Assembly (NCBI GenBank): GCA_009741485.1
Contig: CM019229.1
Span: 16,924 to 80,923 of the forward strand
Reading direction: 5' to 3'
Source: Malurus cyaneus samueli
Taxonomy: Eukaryota; Chordata; Aves; Passeriformes; Maluridae
DNA length: 64,000 nt
Below are positions 50,605 through 61,826 of the stretch, one piece after another. Numbering within the stretch: position 1 is the first letter of the stretch; each line of letters begins with the position of its first letter. Made by a program: the position numbers and the translations under genes. A model generated the notes under the pieces. That model did no database searches. It was given only the letters and a program-made list of their open reading frames with translations, and was not told the origin of the DNA.

Positions 50605-51430
50605 TGTCTTGGTTTTGAGACAAATGTTTTCAGATAAAAACGTTCCAGAGAAACGTTTCCCCTTAAATGAAAATAAATTTGATAATTTTTCCCCCCACCA
50701 ACAGAAATAGATACTGGGCAAAAAAGTGAAGAAAAAAAAAAGTAATTATTAACACAGTGCCCACAGGACACAGATAAAAAGTAACGGTTGTTCAAAAGAA
50801 CCCCCCGCCACGCGGTGCCGACAAGATGGCGCCACGACAAGATACAGAGTAACGGTTAGCTATTCAAAACCCCCGCCACGCGGGCCGACAAAATGGCGCC
50901 TCCCGCCCCGGGAAAAAAGAAACAAAAGGAAAACACCACGTGGCCGTTTCCGTAACAGTGGCAAAAAGAAAAAAAAACTTGTACCCCAGTCCTTTCTTCC
51001 CTGTGACGGATCAGAGGACTCGTGTGTTTCTGCTGCCAGCCCGGTTTCGCTTCCACAATCCCTGACCAGGTGAAGCCGCGCGGCTTTTTCTCCCGGTTGG
51101 AGGAGGATCGCAGGAGAGGCAGACGGGGGGTCTGAGGAGAGCTGCCGAAGCTAACAGCCGAAACTGTAACAGTGTAACTGCACTCTGCGAGCAGAAGGAC
51201 TCCCACGGAGAGAAAGCTGAGCCAGAGCGGAGCTGGAAAGAGCCAGCCAGAGCGGAGCTGAAAAAGCTAGGACTGTGGCAGCGCTGCGCTTTTTAAACGC
51301 CGCGCTGCCTTTCCCAGCAGCCCACGCGGCTCTTCCTGGTTACACTTAAAGATACAGAACATCTTTTGGGCTATATGCCAACAGAAAAGGAATACAGAAC
51401 AAAATTGGCACAAAAAATCAACCCAAGACA
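50605..51430 (-). repeat. Solo LTR, 826 bp, nested in gag, with 5-bp TSD CCAGC
   Basis: The + strand edges are TGTCTTGGTTTTGAGAC and AACCCAAGACA, flanked by CCAGC at 50600-50604 and 51431-51435. It is rich in CpG and GC-box-like sequence, unlike the surrounding provirus, which suggests a younger insertion. It interrupts the gag reading frame between the capsid and nucleocapsid parts. Confidence 0.93.
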
Positions 51431-51652
51431 CCAGCTTGTCTACAGATTTATGAATACTGTCATTCTTCATCCTTCTGTATTCTTTTCATCATAATAGGCC
51501 AAGATTTACTAACAAATTGTAATTTTAACAGTATGTCAGAGGCTGGTCCCTCAGGATCCAGTTCCCCTTGCTTCTGCAAGGCATCTCTAACTCTCTCTAG
51601 CCAGTGAGGAGGACCTTCATTCTTTTGTTGTTCTGAGGACATGGCTTTAGCT

Positions 51653-52467
51653 TGATACATGTGGCTTATGGCAAAGTGACAAGATGCTTATGAGGCCTAT
51701 TAATTGAAAACTTTCTATAGCCTTTTTATACGTTATCAATATAAGAATGTAATACCATTTTACATATTATTAAAATACCATGTAATCACTTTCAATATAT
51801 TATCAATGATAGCCTTTTATATATTGCTATAAGCTTTTTTTAAATAGTGTATTAGCAACATATAGTGTACCAGCTGGATGTAATCTAACCAGCTGGATTA
51901 GTACATAGATACCTGAAATCACCAAAGGGCATAAATCAGAAAAAGTTCTGAAGAAAGTAGACAGGTAGATGCTATAAACAAAGAACAGCAGAGAGCACTA
52001 ATGAGAACTTGGCAGAGGCACAGGACAAATCAAAATAATAGCAGCAAAATAATAAGTCAGCAAAATAATTGAAAATGAAGACTTGGAGGACTAGAAAAAA
52101 CCATGAACATCACAACTGTGCATGCCCTGAAAACAAAGGCAAAAAGTCCAACATGATGAAGATGATGGTCTCTCATTAGGAGACCCCCACGACCACCGAA
52201 TTGAGGATGACACGTGCACTTGCAAAACTGTGATATCATGTATTTCCGTGCCCATGTATGGTGGTGGGTGTATGGGGGGTGTAGTGACAATGTTCATGTT
52301 GCACCATGCTTACTGTATAAATACATGCCAATTCTAAGCGAAGGCAGGTGGGTTAGAAGGAGAAATCCCTCTCACCTCCAGTGCTAGACCAGTGCTGTAA
52401 TAAACAAATACCTGCTCTACAGACACTGGTCTATGGGGTTTCATTTCTAGGCCTTTTTTGGGCATCA
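51653..52467 (+). repeat. Solo LTR, 815 bp, nested in gag, with 4-bp TSD AGCT
   Basis: Starts TGATACATGTGGC and ends TTTTGGGCATCA, with AGCT at 51649-51652 and 52468-52471. Same family as 10046-10843, in opposite orientation. An AATAAA near 52400 gives + polarity, opposite to the host provirus, so it is a separate insertion. Confidence 0.9.
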
Positions 52468-53831
52468 AGCTCATGGTTAGTTCTGGGAACTGCTGTTTTG
52501 ATTGCTCTAATTAAATAGGTATTGTAATCTCAAAAGTGATCTGGAGCCTGGCCTGATGATTTGGGTCCATCTGAGGATCCACCTGGGGAATTGTATCATT
52601 CACAGAAGATGCATTGTATACACTCTCCCCGCCTGCCACCACTGCCTGTGTGTGCTCATCCTCCCAACAGCTGCCAAGCTCTTGGCAAAATAATTAGTTT
52701 CTCTGATAACCCAAACAAAATTCTTAAAAGAAAATCCTGATTCTTTCACATACGATCTGCATTTCCCAGATATTCCTTCCTCCTCCTCCTCCTCCTTGTG
52801 CTCACCCTCCTCATCATACACCGCCTTCCAGAGCCGGTCACTGTCCTGCCAGTGTCCAAACGTGCCCCCAAGCCAGCAGACACGACTGGCAGCACTACAA
52901 GGTAGACGGGATGTCCTGCAGCCTCATAGGGGCCGAGGGCACAGCAGGTTCAGGCACAGCCCAGTGCAGAGCCCCTGCTGCCCCACAGCCCCAGCTCAGC
53001 CCCGCACCTCCCCACGAGACCCTAGTCCATCCTCCCAGTGCCGCACTTCTGGGCCGGGTCCTGCCACTTGCCATAGACAAACACCTCTAAATCCTGACTT
53101 CCTTGTTCTCCCTGTCCTGGAAGCTGGGAACACAAAGAACCTGCAGCCAGCCCTGGATCAGCTAGCAAATTTTGAGGATAAATGACTCCTGCTGCTACTT
53201 GCCCTAACCATATTCCTCTGCACTACCCTTCAACCAATCCTTTCCCAGCATACCAACAGGATCCACACCCTGTTGTCAAGATCCCTTCCTGACTCCCCTT
53301 ATTGCTCACCTTGAGCATCTACGTCCTTAATTATCTCTGTGAGAATGTGGAAATTACAACATTCTCCCAAGGGACTCTTTGGAGATGTTTTGGGGTCGTC
53401 ATCCCTTTTGCTGGGACCCCTTCCCAGCTTTACCTGCGCTACTCTCCATGGGTGCCCTCTCAGGTTTACTGCCCGAAGATCCCACTGTACTCACCCCAGA
53501 GATTTTCAGTGGTCCTTCCCTGCAGACTCTTCATGGACCCCCCTGCTCTGCCACTCATCTGTCTCCTGGACAGTCTGGGGAACCCAATCAATGGCCCGAT
53601 GCTGGCTGCACCAAGGGGAACTGATCAGCAAAACTGGGTGAGGTGTGCCTCCAGCTCCTGCTGCCTCCAGACGGTGGAAGCATGTAGAAGGATCTCAGTT
53701 AGGTGAATCTGTGTTAGACAGGTTTTTGTGGGAACGAGGTCATGAATTGCTGTTACTGAGCAACCCAGACTACAAGATAGAGCAGAATGAGATAGAAGAG
53801 GATGGGAAAGAGGAGGACGTGACTACAGCAG

Positions 53832-54182
53832 TGTAACATGTACCTCAAGCTGACCATGAAGAAGAAACATAGTAAGAAGCAAGAAGAAAGAGCAACTGAA
53901 GAACAATAGGATGATTGAAGAAAGTGCAAAATGCTGAGAACGTTGATTTAAAACTGCAAGGCATACAAAAACACGCTTTTGCAAATATACCAATTATATG
54001 CTGAAATGTAATACTCAGACTGCTAAATTAACCAATGAATCATTACTAATCATATAGAAAGGCAGTGCTAATCATATAGAGAGGCTGGCTTACGAAAGTA
54101 GATAAAAAGGAGCTTGTATTAGAAATAAACGGATCATGCTCATCATATTGGTGTCTGCGTGACCTTGTGTCCCCGTCAACCA
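53832..54182 (+). repeat. Third nested LTR, + orientation (edges approximate)
   Basis: Begins about TGTAACATGTACC. It has a GATAAAAAGGAGCTTG TATA region, AAATAAAC near 54123 and ends near GTGTCCCCGTCAACCA, in the order of an avian ERVK-type LTR. It lies within about 10 bp of the provirus primer-binding site. No target duplication was found. Confidence 0.65.
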
Positions 54183-54190
54183 TAAGAAGG

Positions 54191-54208
54191 ATCCCAGACA
54201 AGTCCCCA
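54191..54208 (-). promoter_or_regulatory. Retroviral primer-binding site, tRNA-Pro type
   Basis: Two bases inside the 5' LTR, the - strand reads TGGGGACTTGTCTGGGAT. The tRNA-Pro site as I know it differs at three positions, all C-to-T or G-to-A, as expected from decay of CpG or methylated sites. Its position and length fit a primer-binding site. Confidence 0.85.
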
Positions 54209-54210
54209 TT

Positions 54211-54701
54211 TGTCAGGAAAATGAATCCACAATGCCAGAGGTTTATGTCCAGAAAGGAGACAGAGCACTTCTGTAACTATATTCAAATAAAGGGAGAGAC
54301 CGTAGGCATTTCCCATGGAGTCACAATTGCTGGAAGACACAGTCCCCTTTTTATCCTAAGTTCCTGGCCTTATCACCCTCTTCCTTCCTGTTGCCATTGG
54401 CAGAGATACTTGGAAGGTACAGACTTCGCAAAACACCTGCTCTATTCCCTGCCTCTAATATGCATCCCTCCTTTTTTATATAAAAGAAAGAAAAAAAATA
54501 TTCATAATTTTATTAAGTCTTTTTTCTTTTTCTCTAGCATCAGGAATTTAACACGGCCTTGGCTGAGCAACAGTCCATATTGATTAGTAACATTTCTAGA
54601 ACTAATAGTTTCTTCTGTTACTTCCCTATCTGTAAGTTCCTAGCCTTATCTACAGATTCACACAGACTCTTTGTAAAGACACATTGATTTCATTCCTTTC
54701 A
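54211..54701 (-). repeat. 5' LTR of the class I provirus
   Basis: The + strand edges are TGTCAGGAAAATGAATCC and CATTCCTTTCA. It is the partner of 48889-49313 in the same orientation. An A/T-rich insertion near 54.48-54.53 kb makes it longer than the 3' copy. Confidence 0.85.
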
Positions 54702-55173
54702 CAGGCAGCACATGGGGAAGTGACTCTGTGCTCTCAGTGCAGGAAAGGCTGCAGCCTGGACTCTGGTAGGGGTGGCATGTGCAGGAAGATGATGGCTTTA
54801 GTTCTGCCTGCAAAACATGATGCTTACTGGCTGCTCTGCCCAAAGACCCACTCCTGGCAAGACAACCCCTCCATCACCAGCCCATCCACTCCTGCACCAA
54901 CCACTTCTGCCCACAGGCAAGCTCCAATTTTCTGGCTTACAAAAATCACTCCTAGCTTTTCACATCTCTGAACCTTACTCAAAGATGGATCTGCCATTCT
55001 CCTGCAAAACACGAGACAAACTGCACTGAATTTCTCATGCATGGCCCAACTATATCTGACTCCCAATCAGAAATGGAGGCATTACTTCCAGACTAAATTC
55101 AAAGCAATGGACACTTGCCAGAAATGCACAGACTGCTCAGGTTAAGACAAGCCAACAGTGAAAGTTTACTCAC

Positions 55174-56620
55174 CAGCACTCTCTGACACCCTCCCCAAGC
55201 TGAACAGCTGCCAGGTGTTCCATTCAATGTGTGGCCACTCCTGCCTGCAGCACGGTCCTGGCAGCAGCCTGTCACCAAGTGCCACTTGGCTGATTTGATG
55301 CACCCCAGGGCACTGAGCACAGAACTTCCTGAGGCTGCAGAGTCCAGAGCCACAGTCTGCCACCTCTGCACGGTGTTGGTCCAGAGAGCAAGGGTGGCCA
55401 ACAGAGCCAGTCTCATGCTGGCCAAGCTCTCTGCAGCCTACCTGGAGCAGCTTGCCCTGCTGAGCAGAGCACTCAGATTGCTCCTCAGCAAACTGCCACA
55501 TCATTGTTACAATGCCTCCAAACCTCCCAGCCTCCGGAAGAATCTTATCAGGAGGCAGGTGCTGTAACAACACTTGGTGTAGCTTTTGGCAAACCTGCAC
55601 ATGGACTGACATTACCACTTGGTCACCTGGTTTGCCCAACCCGCATGATGGCTCCCACACACAAGGCTCAGCGCTGTGCCACTCCCAGCTCTTCACAAGA
55701 CGTGGCTTCTCTGTTCCTCCAGTGCTGTCATGCTGAGCTCTGGTTCAAGGCAGCAGCTAGCATGGCCTGGGAAACATCCATCCAGCACTTCACAGGGATA
55801 GCAACAGCAAAAGACAAGGTCAAACCTTCCTTCTGATGTCTACCATGCCAAACCAAAGATTATGGCAAGATTCTTCCAGTCAGACATTGTGATGTGAAAG
55901 GCTGCAATCTCACTGAATCAAGAGACCTGTCCCACAGTGCTCTCCTGTGCTACACCAATTTGCAACTCTGAAGAAATCCAGCTGTTGCCTGAAAGCAAGG
56001 CCTCACCTTCCCCTGCCTTTCCTCTTGTGCTGCCACCAACCTCTGCAAGGACTCTCTTGTGAACAAGACCTGAAGACAAATCCCTCAGAAAATTAATTCA
56101 TTCAACAGGAGAAAAGCAGAATGCCTTTTCAGTTGACTCAGCTCCCTGGTCCTGCTTTTCAAGCAACAGCATGAATCTGTGCATGGGAAGGACCACAAGC
56201 ACCTGATCAGGGACAGGATGCCCCCTTCTCCCAGCTCTGAATGGGGTGTACACAGGATGGAGTGGCCAGGTAACCTTAGGGTCACTGCAGTTACAGGGCC
56301 AGCTTCCCACTTGTGCTACCTTTTGAGCCTGCACAGCACACATTGTCCAGTGTCCAATGCTGTCCTTTTTCAATCCTTGAACACCTTCTCCTGTACATTC
56401 TTCCACTTGGTCCACATGTTGGAGGGACATCTTCCAAAATAAATCTGGGGGGTTTTGTCCCAGAAATGCTCCCAGGCTGTCAGCTGAAAGCAAGGCAGAA
56501 AGCAAGTGTCCCCATTCACCATATGCTCACTCTCAGCAAGACTGCTCCAAATCTCGATGATGCTCCATGCTGCCATATCGCAGCCCGCAGAAAAGACGAC
56601 GCAAACTCCAAGCAATACAG
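55174..56620 (-). other. Unassigned segment with candidate - strand exon
   Basis: Open - strand stretches of 80-176 codons lie at 55.17-55.70, 56.10-56.50 and 56.37-56.62 kb. The first reaches a good donor, GAGTGCTG|GTGAGTAAAC, at 55174/55173. The composition is unlike the nearby LTRs. I do not recognise the encoded sequence and cannot join the pieces in one frame, so this may be decayed or non-coding. Confidence 0.25.
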
Positions 56621-57293
56621 GTCCAAATTCGCTTTACTAGAAGTCTGGCATGTATTATATACACTTTTTTATCCTCCATGCATGCAGTCACGCCAATCAG
56701 ACATGTCTCAGCCAGTCATATGATCGGACAACCTCCAATGTCCACACACCGTGATCTTTACACTAATTCATTGGTTACACTTGGTTAGTTCCACTTCTCC
56801 AATCCCGTTTACTTCTGCAGTTGACCGCATCAGCTAGTACCTCACAACACTATGTCTTTGCCCAACCCCACACTTTCATACTGCTGTAAAACAGCCAGGG
56901 CCCCCACATTGCCACAGCAAGAAGCCAGAGGAACAGGGGAAGGGGAGCCAGGCAGTGTTGCCAGAACTCACCACAGCCGGCAGAGAGGTCAGAGAGGCTC
57001 CACTCTCATTTGGTGCTGCTCAGGACTTACATGGGTGAGCACTGGCACACCTCAGTCTCAGCCATGGCTCACCAAAGAGCTGAGTTTCCACACACAGAGC
57101 CAAACCCCATGGCTGCCCTAACACTTCCACTGCTGCCTCACAGAATGCCCAAGCTGAGAAGCAAGGCAGATCTGCTGGAATGCCTCTGAGCAAGGAACAG
57201 ATGCTGCTGGATCTCAGAAGTGATACGGGAATTTTTGTAAATGAAGATACGTTGATCCTACTTCCTCCAAAGAGGAAAACTGATGTTACACAA

Positions 57294-58361
57294 TGTGGTG
57301 GTTTTGCTTGGTCCAGCTTTTTAGTGGTGGGGGATGGGATCACAAAACCATCAAAATGGCTCCTGGGAGAAGATTCCAGAAGTCTTCTACATCCTATCCA
57401 GCAAAAAAAAAAAACCCTGCCCCCTGTGTTTTAGGGCCAATCTCTGATGATTCTGAGGGTGATGGACAAGCTGCTGGCCAAGCCTGGGCCAACTAGAGAT
57501 ACTGGTTACATCCCTACAATGACACATGGTCTCATATTTAAGAATTCAAAACAAGTTAGTTTGCAGCTGCCGGTAGCTTTTAGCCTCAGTCCCCCCCTGC
57601 ACAGGAGAGGATGGAAGAGGAGGGTGAGGAGATGTGAAAAAAAAAAGAGATATCAGGGTCAGAGAGGCAGAGGAGGAGGAGAAGGTGGTGCTTTGCAAGC
57701 TGTGGTGGTGATCATGAAGGAAAACAAGCTGTTCCTGAGTGATCGTGATCAGTTGGAGACCCGAGATATAAGTGGCTTGGACTTGGTGGCTCCCACCTGG
57801 AATGAGTGAATGCCTGGAGGGAGCTGTGTTCAGACTCAAGAGTAAAGTTTTGCTCCCTATTTGATTATGGAGCCAGCCAGCCTTGGAGGACTGCTTCCCT
57901 CCCCCATAGATGAGATAAAGAAAAACATCCCATGCCACCAGCAGTGATAATACTCCCTGTTCCTGGGAAAAGAACTTCCACAGCCTGGAGCTGGATAAGA
58001 ACCCTTTTCCTATGGAGATGGAAGACAACCACGGTGATGGACTGACCAGAAAAACTCCCATCCCCTGCTCCCCGTGTGTGTGGGAAGGTGGGAGAGGTGA
58101 GGAGCAAAACAGGAGAGAATCAGGCATCTTAAACCATCCGGGTTTTTTTTCCTCCTCCTCATAAATTTGCAACTTAAGTTTTCATGCCTGTTTTGACCAT
58201 CATGGAGCATGAAAATCTCTCAATCTGTTATCTTATCCAAAAGCCATAGCTGTTTGGGTTAATTAGGGTTTTGCTTCTCTCTGCCTCTCCTGGGGGTGGG
58301 GGGGAAATGTTGTGGGTGCCTTGGCAAGGGTTCAAACTCAGCCAGGGTTCAAACCACGACA
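57294..58361 (+). repeat. Solo LTR, 1068 bp, with 5-bp TSD CACAA
   Basis: Starts TGTGGTGGTTTTGCTTGG and ends GGTTCAAACCACGACA. CACAA is duplicated at 57289-57293 and 58362-58366. It is the intact reference copy for the family also present at 18018-19324 and, in part, at 48226-48888. The ~208-codon - strand frame across it is LTR sequence. Confidence 0.95.
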
Positions 58362-58366
58362 CACAA

Positions 58367-60258
58367 TTACTATTTATAATTAAGTTTATAATCTAACTGT
58401 ATACTTAACCCCTCTTCCTATTTTCAATGTCAGAACATCCCATTCTCATCCTGACAGCAAGGACTCAGGGATCCTTACACCAGCTGTTCCTTACCTGACA
58501 CAGTCAACAGTCACTGATGCAGACAAAGTGCAGTGCCACAGGTGATAAGAGAAAGACATGTTGCGTAGTTCATAGAGGACAAGTGTCTGATCTCTCCACT
58601 TTCAGAGAACAAGAACTTGGGAACAGTTAACCTGAGGCAGACAGAAGGATTTGTGTAATTTTAAATGAACAGACAAAACACAAATGCAGCCATTTAGAAA
58701 CACAGGGCTGCACTGTCTGGATCCAGAGGTCACTGCAAGCTACTCCTTTATCCCACTGTGGCCAAGGGTCCAACCAAGAAAGATTGGAAGGAATTTGTCC
58801 AGCTGGAGCTCCCCAGGGTTGACAGTCAGAACACACCACCTGAGGAGGACTTGCCTTCTCAGTTTGCTATCTCGGGATGAGTTTATTATTGACACGGGAG
58901 GGACAAAACAAGATTATTTCTACTAACAGATCTTGGAAAGCCTTTGTCTCTTTGTCGCATCCACCAGCAAGTACTTTAATTTCTGAATATACCAAGAGTC
59001 TTCTTAATTGCATTATTTTATTAGGATTGGTTTACACAAAAGACTTCAGTGAAAACATTTTTGCTCACCCCAGCCTGAATGTCTTTGCCCATGTCACCTC
59101 ATGGATTTCCCTAACCTCTTCATAAAGCTTGGCAATGAGTATAAATCCTTTCTGTTTCCCTTAAAGCCCTTGATTACATGAAGAATTCAGATAAGCAGTG
59201 GTCTAAAAGTATGATTCTAATCCTGCTGCAAGCAGCAATCTTCAATTCACCCTGTGCTCAAACAGGACCCACTTCAAGGATGAATTCCAGCCTTTCCACC
59301 CCACTGCAAAAGCAAACAATTTCCTGCTAATGTGTTTTCTTTGTATCATTTCAGATTTTAAACGAACACTTCTGAAGACTATCCAGTGGTTTATGAAGAA
59401 GAAAAGCCTCCTATGTCACAGCATTTTCTCCAACAAGATGAGAAGTGGCTTGAGCTCACCCTCTGCAGAAATAAACCTGCTCAAGAGTACCAATCCCTAA
59501 CAGTTTTTTTACAAAACAGACCCCCTAAAAATCAGGGATTTTAAAACCTTAGTTATGACACTTTACTGACAGCCCAAACCTGAGAGGGCAGGAAATTATT
59601 TAAAAATAATATACTTGAAATATTGCTCAGAACTTCTCTGAGTATAATAATTTTATTATATTAAATTCATAAAGAAAGCATAAGACTGTTTAAGTCCTAA
59701 TGCACAAAAAACATTTCTTTTCCTATCAAGTGACCTGTCTGTCAGGGATAAATCTTATTCCTAAGTTTCAGAGAAGTAGGCAAGATCTCTGTTACATCTT
59801 CACATGGGAACCTAAAGATAAAGTCAGTCCTAGAGAAGCCCTGTCCAAAGCCACTCGCTCATCACTGGAGCTGTCCTTTCATCACACTAGGACAGGTCAT
59901 ATGTGCCTGACACCATGCTATCTTGGGCTGCCTGACACAAGCCCAGCTTCCACACTGCCATTTGCACTGTATGGCTGCAGACAGTAATCGGAGATATGAA
60001 AGTTCTGTTTCTGCAATATCACATCCTTTAAATTCTTCTTCCTTTAATGGCTCCTTAGATATCCAGTAAGTTAAAATCCTTCTTCTATTCTATAAAACAC
60101 AAACTTCTATAGCACTCAAAGACATCTTGTCTCTGCAACATTTTGAATAAGCTGACAATATACCAACCCTTTGGGGTAAAGCCAGACTTTTTAAGCATGT
60201 TTATGTAGCAGCTGGCATAACAAGATCAAGCTTAAGGATAGTAACTAAGTTTACTTAC
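58367..60258. other. Intergenic, no feature recognised
   Basis: AT-rich sequence without supported exons or clear repeat boundaries. Confidence 0.55.
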
Positions 60259-60833
60259 AGCCACACTGGCAGGTCCAGCCTTGGCCAATTTGCAATGCAA
60301 GTCTCTCCACCTCCCATTTTGCTACGCACAGCATTTTCTTTGGGGTATTTGCTGGGGGCCTCCTCTGGAACAAAACACCTAGAGAAATCACCTAGGAAAC
60401 TATTTCCTGCTGCTCCTGGCTTGCTCTCAGAGCAGTGTAAGCTCCCTCTCTTCCCAGTATGCCCATTTGCAGGGCCTCCACTGCCACCGCGGTGATATGC
60501 TCTGCTTTTGTCACACACCTGCATGCTCCTGTAAGTGATGGACATCCTCCAGATCTCCCCTCTACTGCTCCCCTCTGAAGAGGTTAGACCCCAGCGTGGA
60601 TCCTCCCCGATTTTCTCGGGTGCTACATTCCCACTTCCCTGGCCTCCCCTGGGCACTGAACCCAGCTCCCATGACCCCTGTGGGCTGGCTGGGCTTTTCC
60701 TCCTTCCCAGCTCTTCCTTCTCACTCAAACACAACACCACGGAGTGGATCCGCGATGCAACCACTTGTCCCTGCAAAGAGTGCATCGATTCAGTGCCAAG
60801 AGGCAAGCGCTGTACAGGTTCGAAGATCAGCAA
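60259..60833 (-). other. Candidate - strand exon with 192-codon open frame
   Basis: A very good donor (GTGTGGCT|GTAAGTAAAC) ends the segment at 60259 on the - strand, and the frame is open from an ATG at 60833. It lies just beside the CpG island at 60.9-61.8 kb, so it could be the first exon of a transcript running left, possibly an alternative kinase start. The peptide shows no domain that I recognise, and it may be untranslated. Confidence 0.35.
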
Positions 60834-61010
60834 GCAAAGGACACTCCGTCCCCGGAGCAGCTGCTTCCCTCAGCCCTGCAGGACGGTGCAGTGCAGCCTC
60901 ACCCTCCTCATCCCCGAGCCGCACGCCGGCTTCCCGGCCAGAGCCCGGGGCTGCGACCGCCTCTCAACGTGGAAAGCACGGCTGCTGCCAGCGGTGTCTG
61001 CCAGCGGGAC

Positions 61011-61080
61011 GGGAGCAGCGGAGAGCAGCGGAGAGCAGCGGAGAGCAGCGGAGAGCAGCGGAGAGCAGCGGGAGAGCAGC
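61011..61080 (+). repeat. (GAGAGCAGCG)n decamer repeat
   Basis: Five perfect GAGAGCAGCG units (61021-61070) with variant units on each side, in the CpG island. Confidence 0.95.
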
Positions 61081-61110
61081 CTGAGCCCTCCGCGGAGCAC
61101 ACGGACCTGG

Positions 61111-61237
61111 CAGGCACGGCACGGCACGGCACGGCACCGCAGGGCACGGCACCGGCACGGCAGGCACGGCACGGCACGGCACGGCAGCGGCGCGGCCTGC
61201 ATGGCACAGCACGCACGGCACGGCACGCCACGGCCCG
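61111..61237 (+). repeat. (GGCAC)n pentamer repeat, interrupted
   Basis: Runs of CACGG/GGCAC units with short interruptions, in the CpG island directly after the decamer repeat. The pattern gives long uninterrupted frames on both strands that should not be read as genes. Confidence 0.93.
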
Positions 61238-61324
61238 CGGCGCGGTACCAACTGGAGCCGCGCGACCTCCGGCGCGGGCGGAGCCGCATAACCAAACAGC
61301 GGCAAGGGGCGCCGCCCGCGCGGT

Positions 61325-61376
61325 CACGTGAAGGGACGCTGGGCCACCACGTGAGTGGAAAGCCGAAGATCACGTG
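61325..61376. promoter_or_regulatory. Three CACGTG E-boxes at exact 23-bp spacing
   Basis: CACGTG palindromes begin at 61325, 61348 and 61371. The first, GGTCACGTGA, is close to the CLEAR element recognised by TFEB/MiT factors at lysosomal genes; plain CACGTG also binds USF and MYC/MAX. They lie 36-87 bp upstream of the ATG at 61412, so the start site probably falls among or just after them. Confidence 0.8.
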
Positions 61377-61411
61377 CCTGGCGGCCGCGCGGGAGCGCAC
61401 GGAGCGCTGCC

Positions 61412-61487
61412 ATGGCTCCGCTGCTGCTGCTGCTCTCCTGCTCTGCTCCCCCGCCCGCCTGTCCACCGTCCGCCCGCGCTGCTCCCG
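61412..61487 (+). CDS. First coding exon of an unidentified gene with signal-peptide-like leader
   Basis: The ATG has a good context (GCTGCCATGG). It opens 25 codons plus one base before a donor CCCG|GTGAGTGTC at 61488. The product starts MAPLLLLLSCSAPPPAC, a short hydrophobic leader, and the exon ends after SARAAP in phase 1. CpG-island position, upstream E-boxes and a leader are consistent with a secreted or lysosomal protein. Downstream exons are not visible because the assembly turns unreliable at 61.83 kb, so the gene cannot be named. Confidence 0.55.
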
Positions 61488-61826
61488 GTGAGTGTCTCAG
61501 GCCGGACCTTTCTGCCTACCCCCCCGCCCCTCGAACCCCTCTGCCTGACCTGCTCCTTCCCGGGCCAGAGCCCTGCCCCTGCCATGGACAGGACCCCCCG
61601 CTTGCTTTTGCGGGCTCCGGGCGGGATCCCGAGCCGGCCTCGCTGGGCCGGAGCCCTCAGCCGGCCTGGGGAGCATCGGGCGGGCGCTGCGACTTCCCCG
61701 GGCCCCGGTTCCCGGGCTGGTTGGTGTGGTACCGGGTGACAGCGCCTGTTGTCGGTTCCCCGTGCTGATGATGTCCCCTCCAGCTGCCCGGTTCGTGCGG
61801 CCCGGCCTGGAGGAGCGGCTCTTACC

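Larger units (their letters stand above)
50220..52830 (-). pseudogene. gag: Remnant of retroviral gag, split by two LTR insertions
   Basis: The capsid C-terminal part (frame at 51460-51660, motif PPHWLERVRDAL) fits the gammaretroviral capsid major-homology region. The coding continues on the far side of the LTR at 50605-51430. A single zinc knuckle of the form CX2CX4HX4C lies at 50341-50382. One knuckle is the usual number in gammaretroviruses. A frameshift separates the capsid piece from the next segment. The N-terminal matrix part was not recognised. Confidence 0.8.
48889..54701 (-). mobile_element. Decayed class I (gammaretrovirus-like) endogenous provirus
   Basis: Two same-orientation LTR copies flank remnants of gag, protease and the start of RT, all on the - strand. 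Removing three nested LTRs leaves about 2.9 kb of original interior, so most of pol and all of env are gone. A tRNA-Pro-like primer site lies next to the right LTR. Frames are broken by stops and shifts, and no intact viral protein is encoded. The 3' flank next to the left LTR lacks a clear polypurine tract. Confidence 0.88.
60890..61825. promoter_or_regulatory. CpG island, probable promoter
   Basis: Very GC- and CpG-rich, with two GC-rich tandem repeats and three CACGTG elements just before a + strand first exon. The - strand candidate exon on its left suggests it may be bidirectional. The 318-codon + frame across it (60535-61491) follows base composition rather than a gene. Confidence 0.8.

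Noticed and set aside
53302..53706. Overlapping 81-134-codon + strand frames within the provirus
   Set aside because: Antisense to the provirus, no splice or domain evidence, and several phases are equally open.
57546..58172. A 208-codon - strand frame
   Set aside because: Falls wholly inside the 57294-58361 solo LTR.
60535..61491. A 318-codon + strand frame and ~200-codon - strand frames over the CpG island
   Set aside because: They result from the stop-poor GGCAC and GAGAGCAGCG repeats and high GC. They have low complexity and no domain. Only the short leader exon at 61412 has start and donor support.
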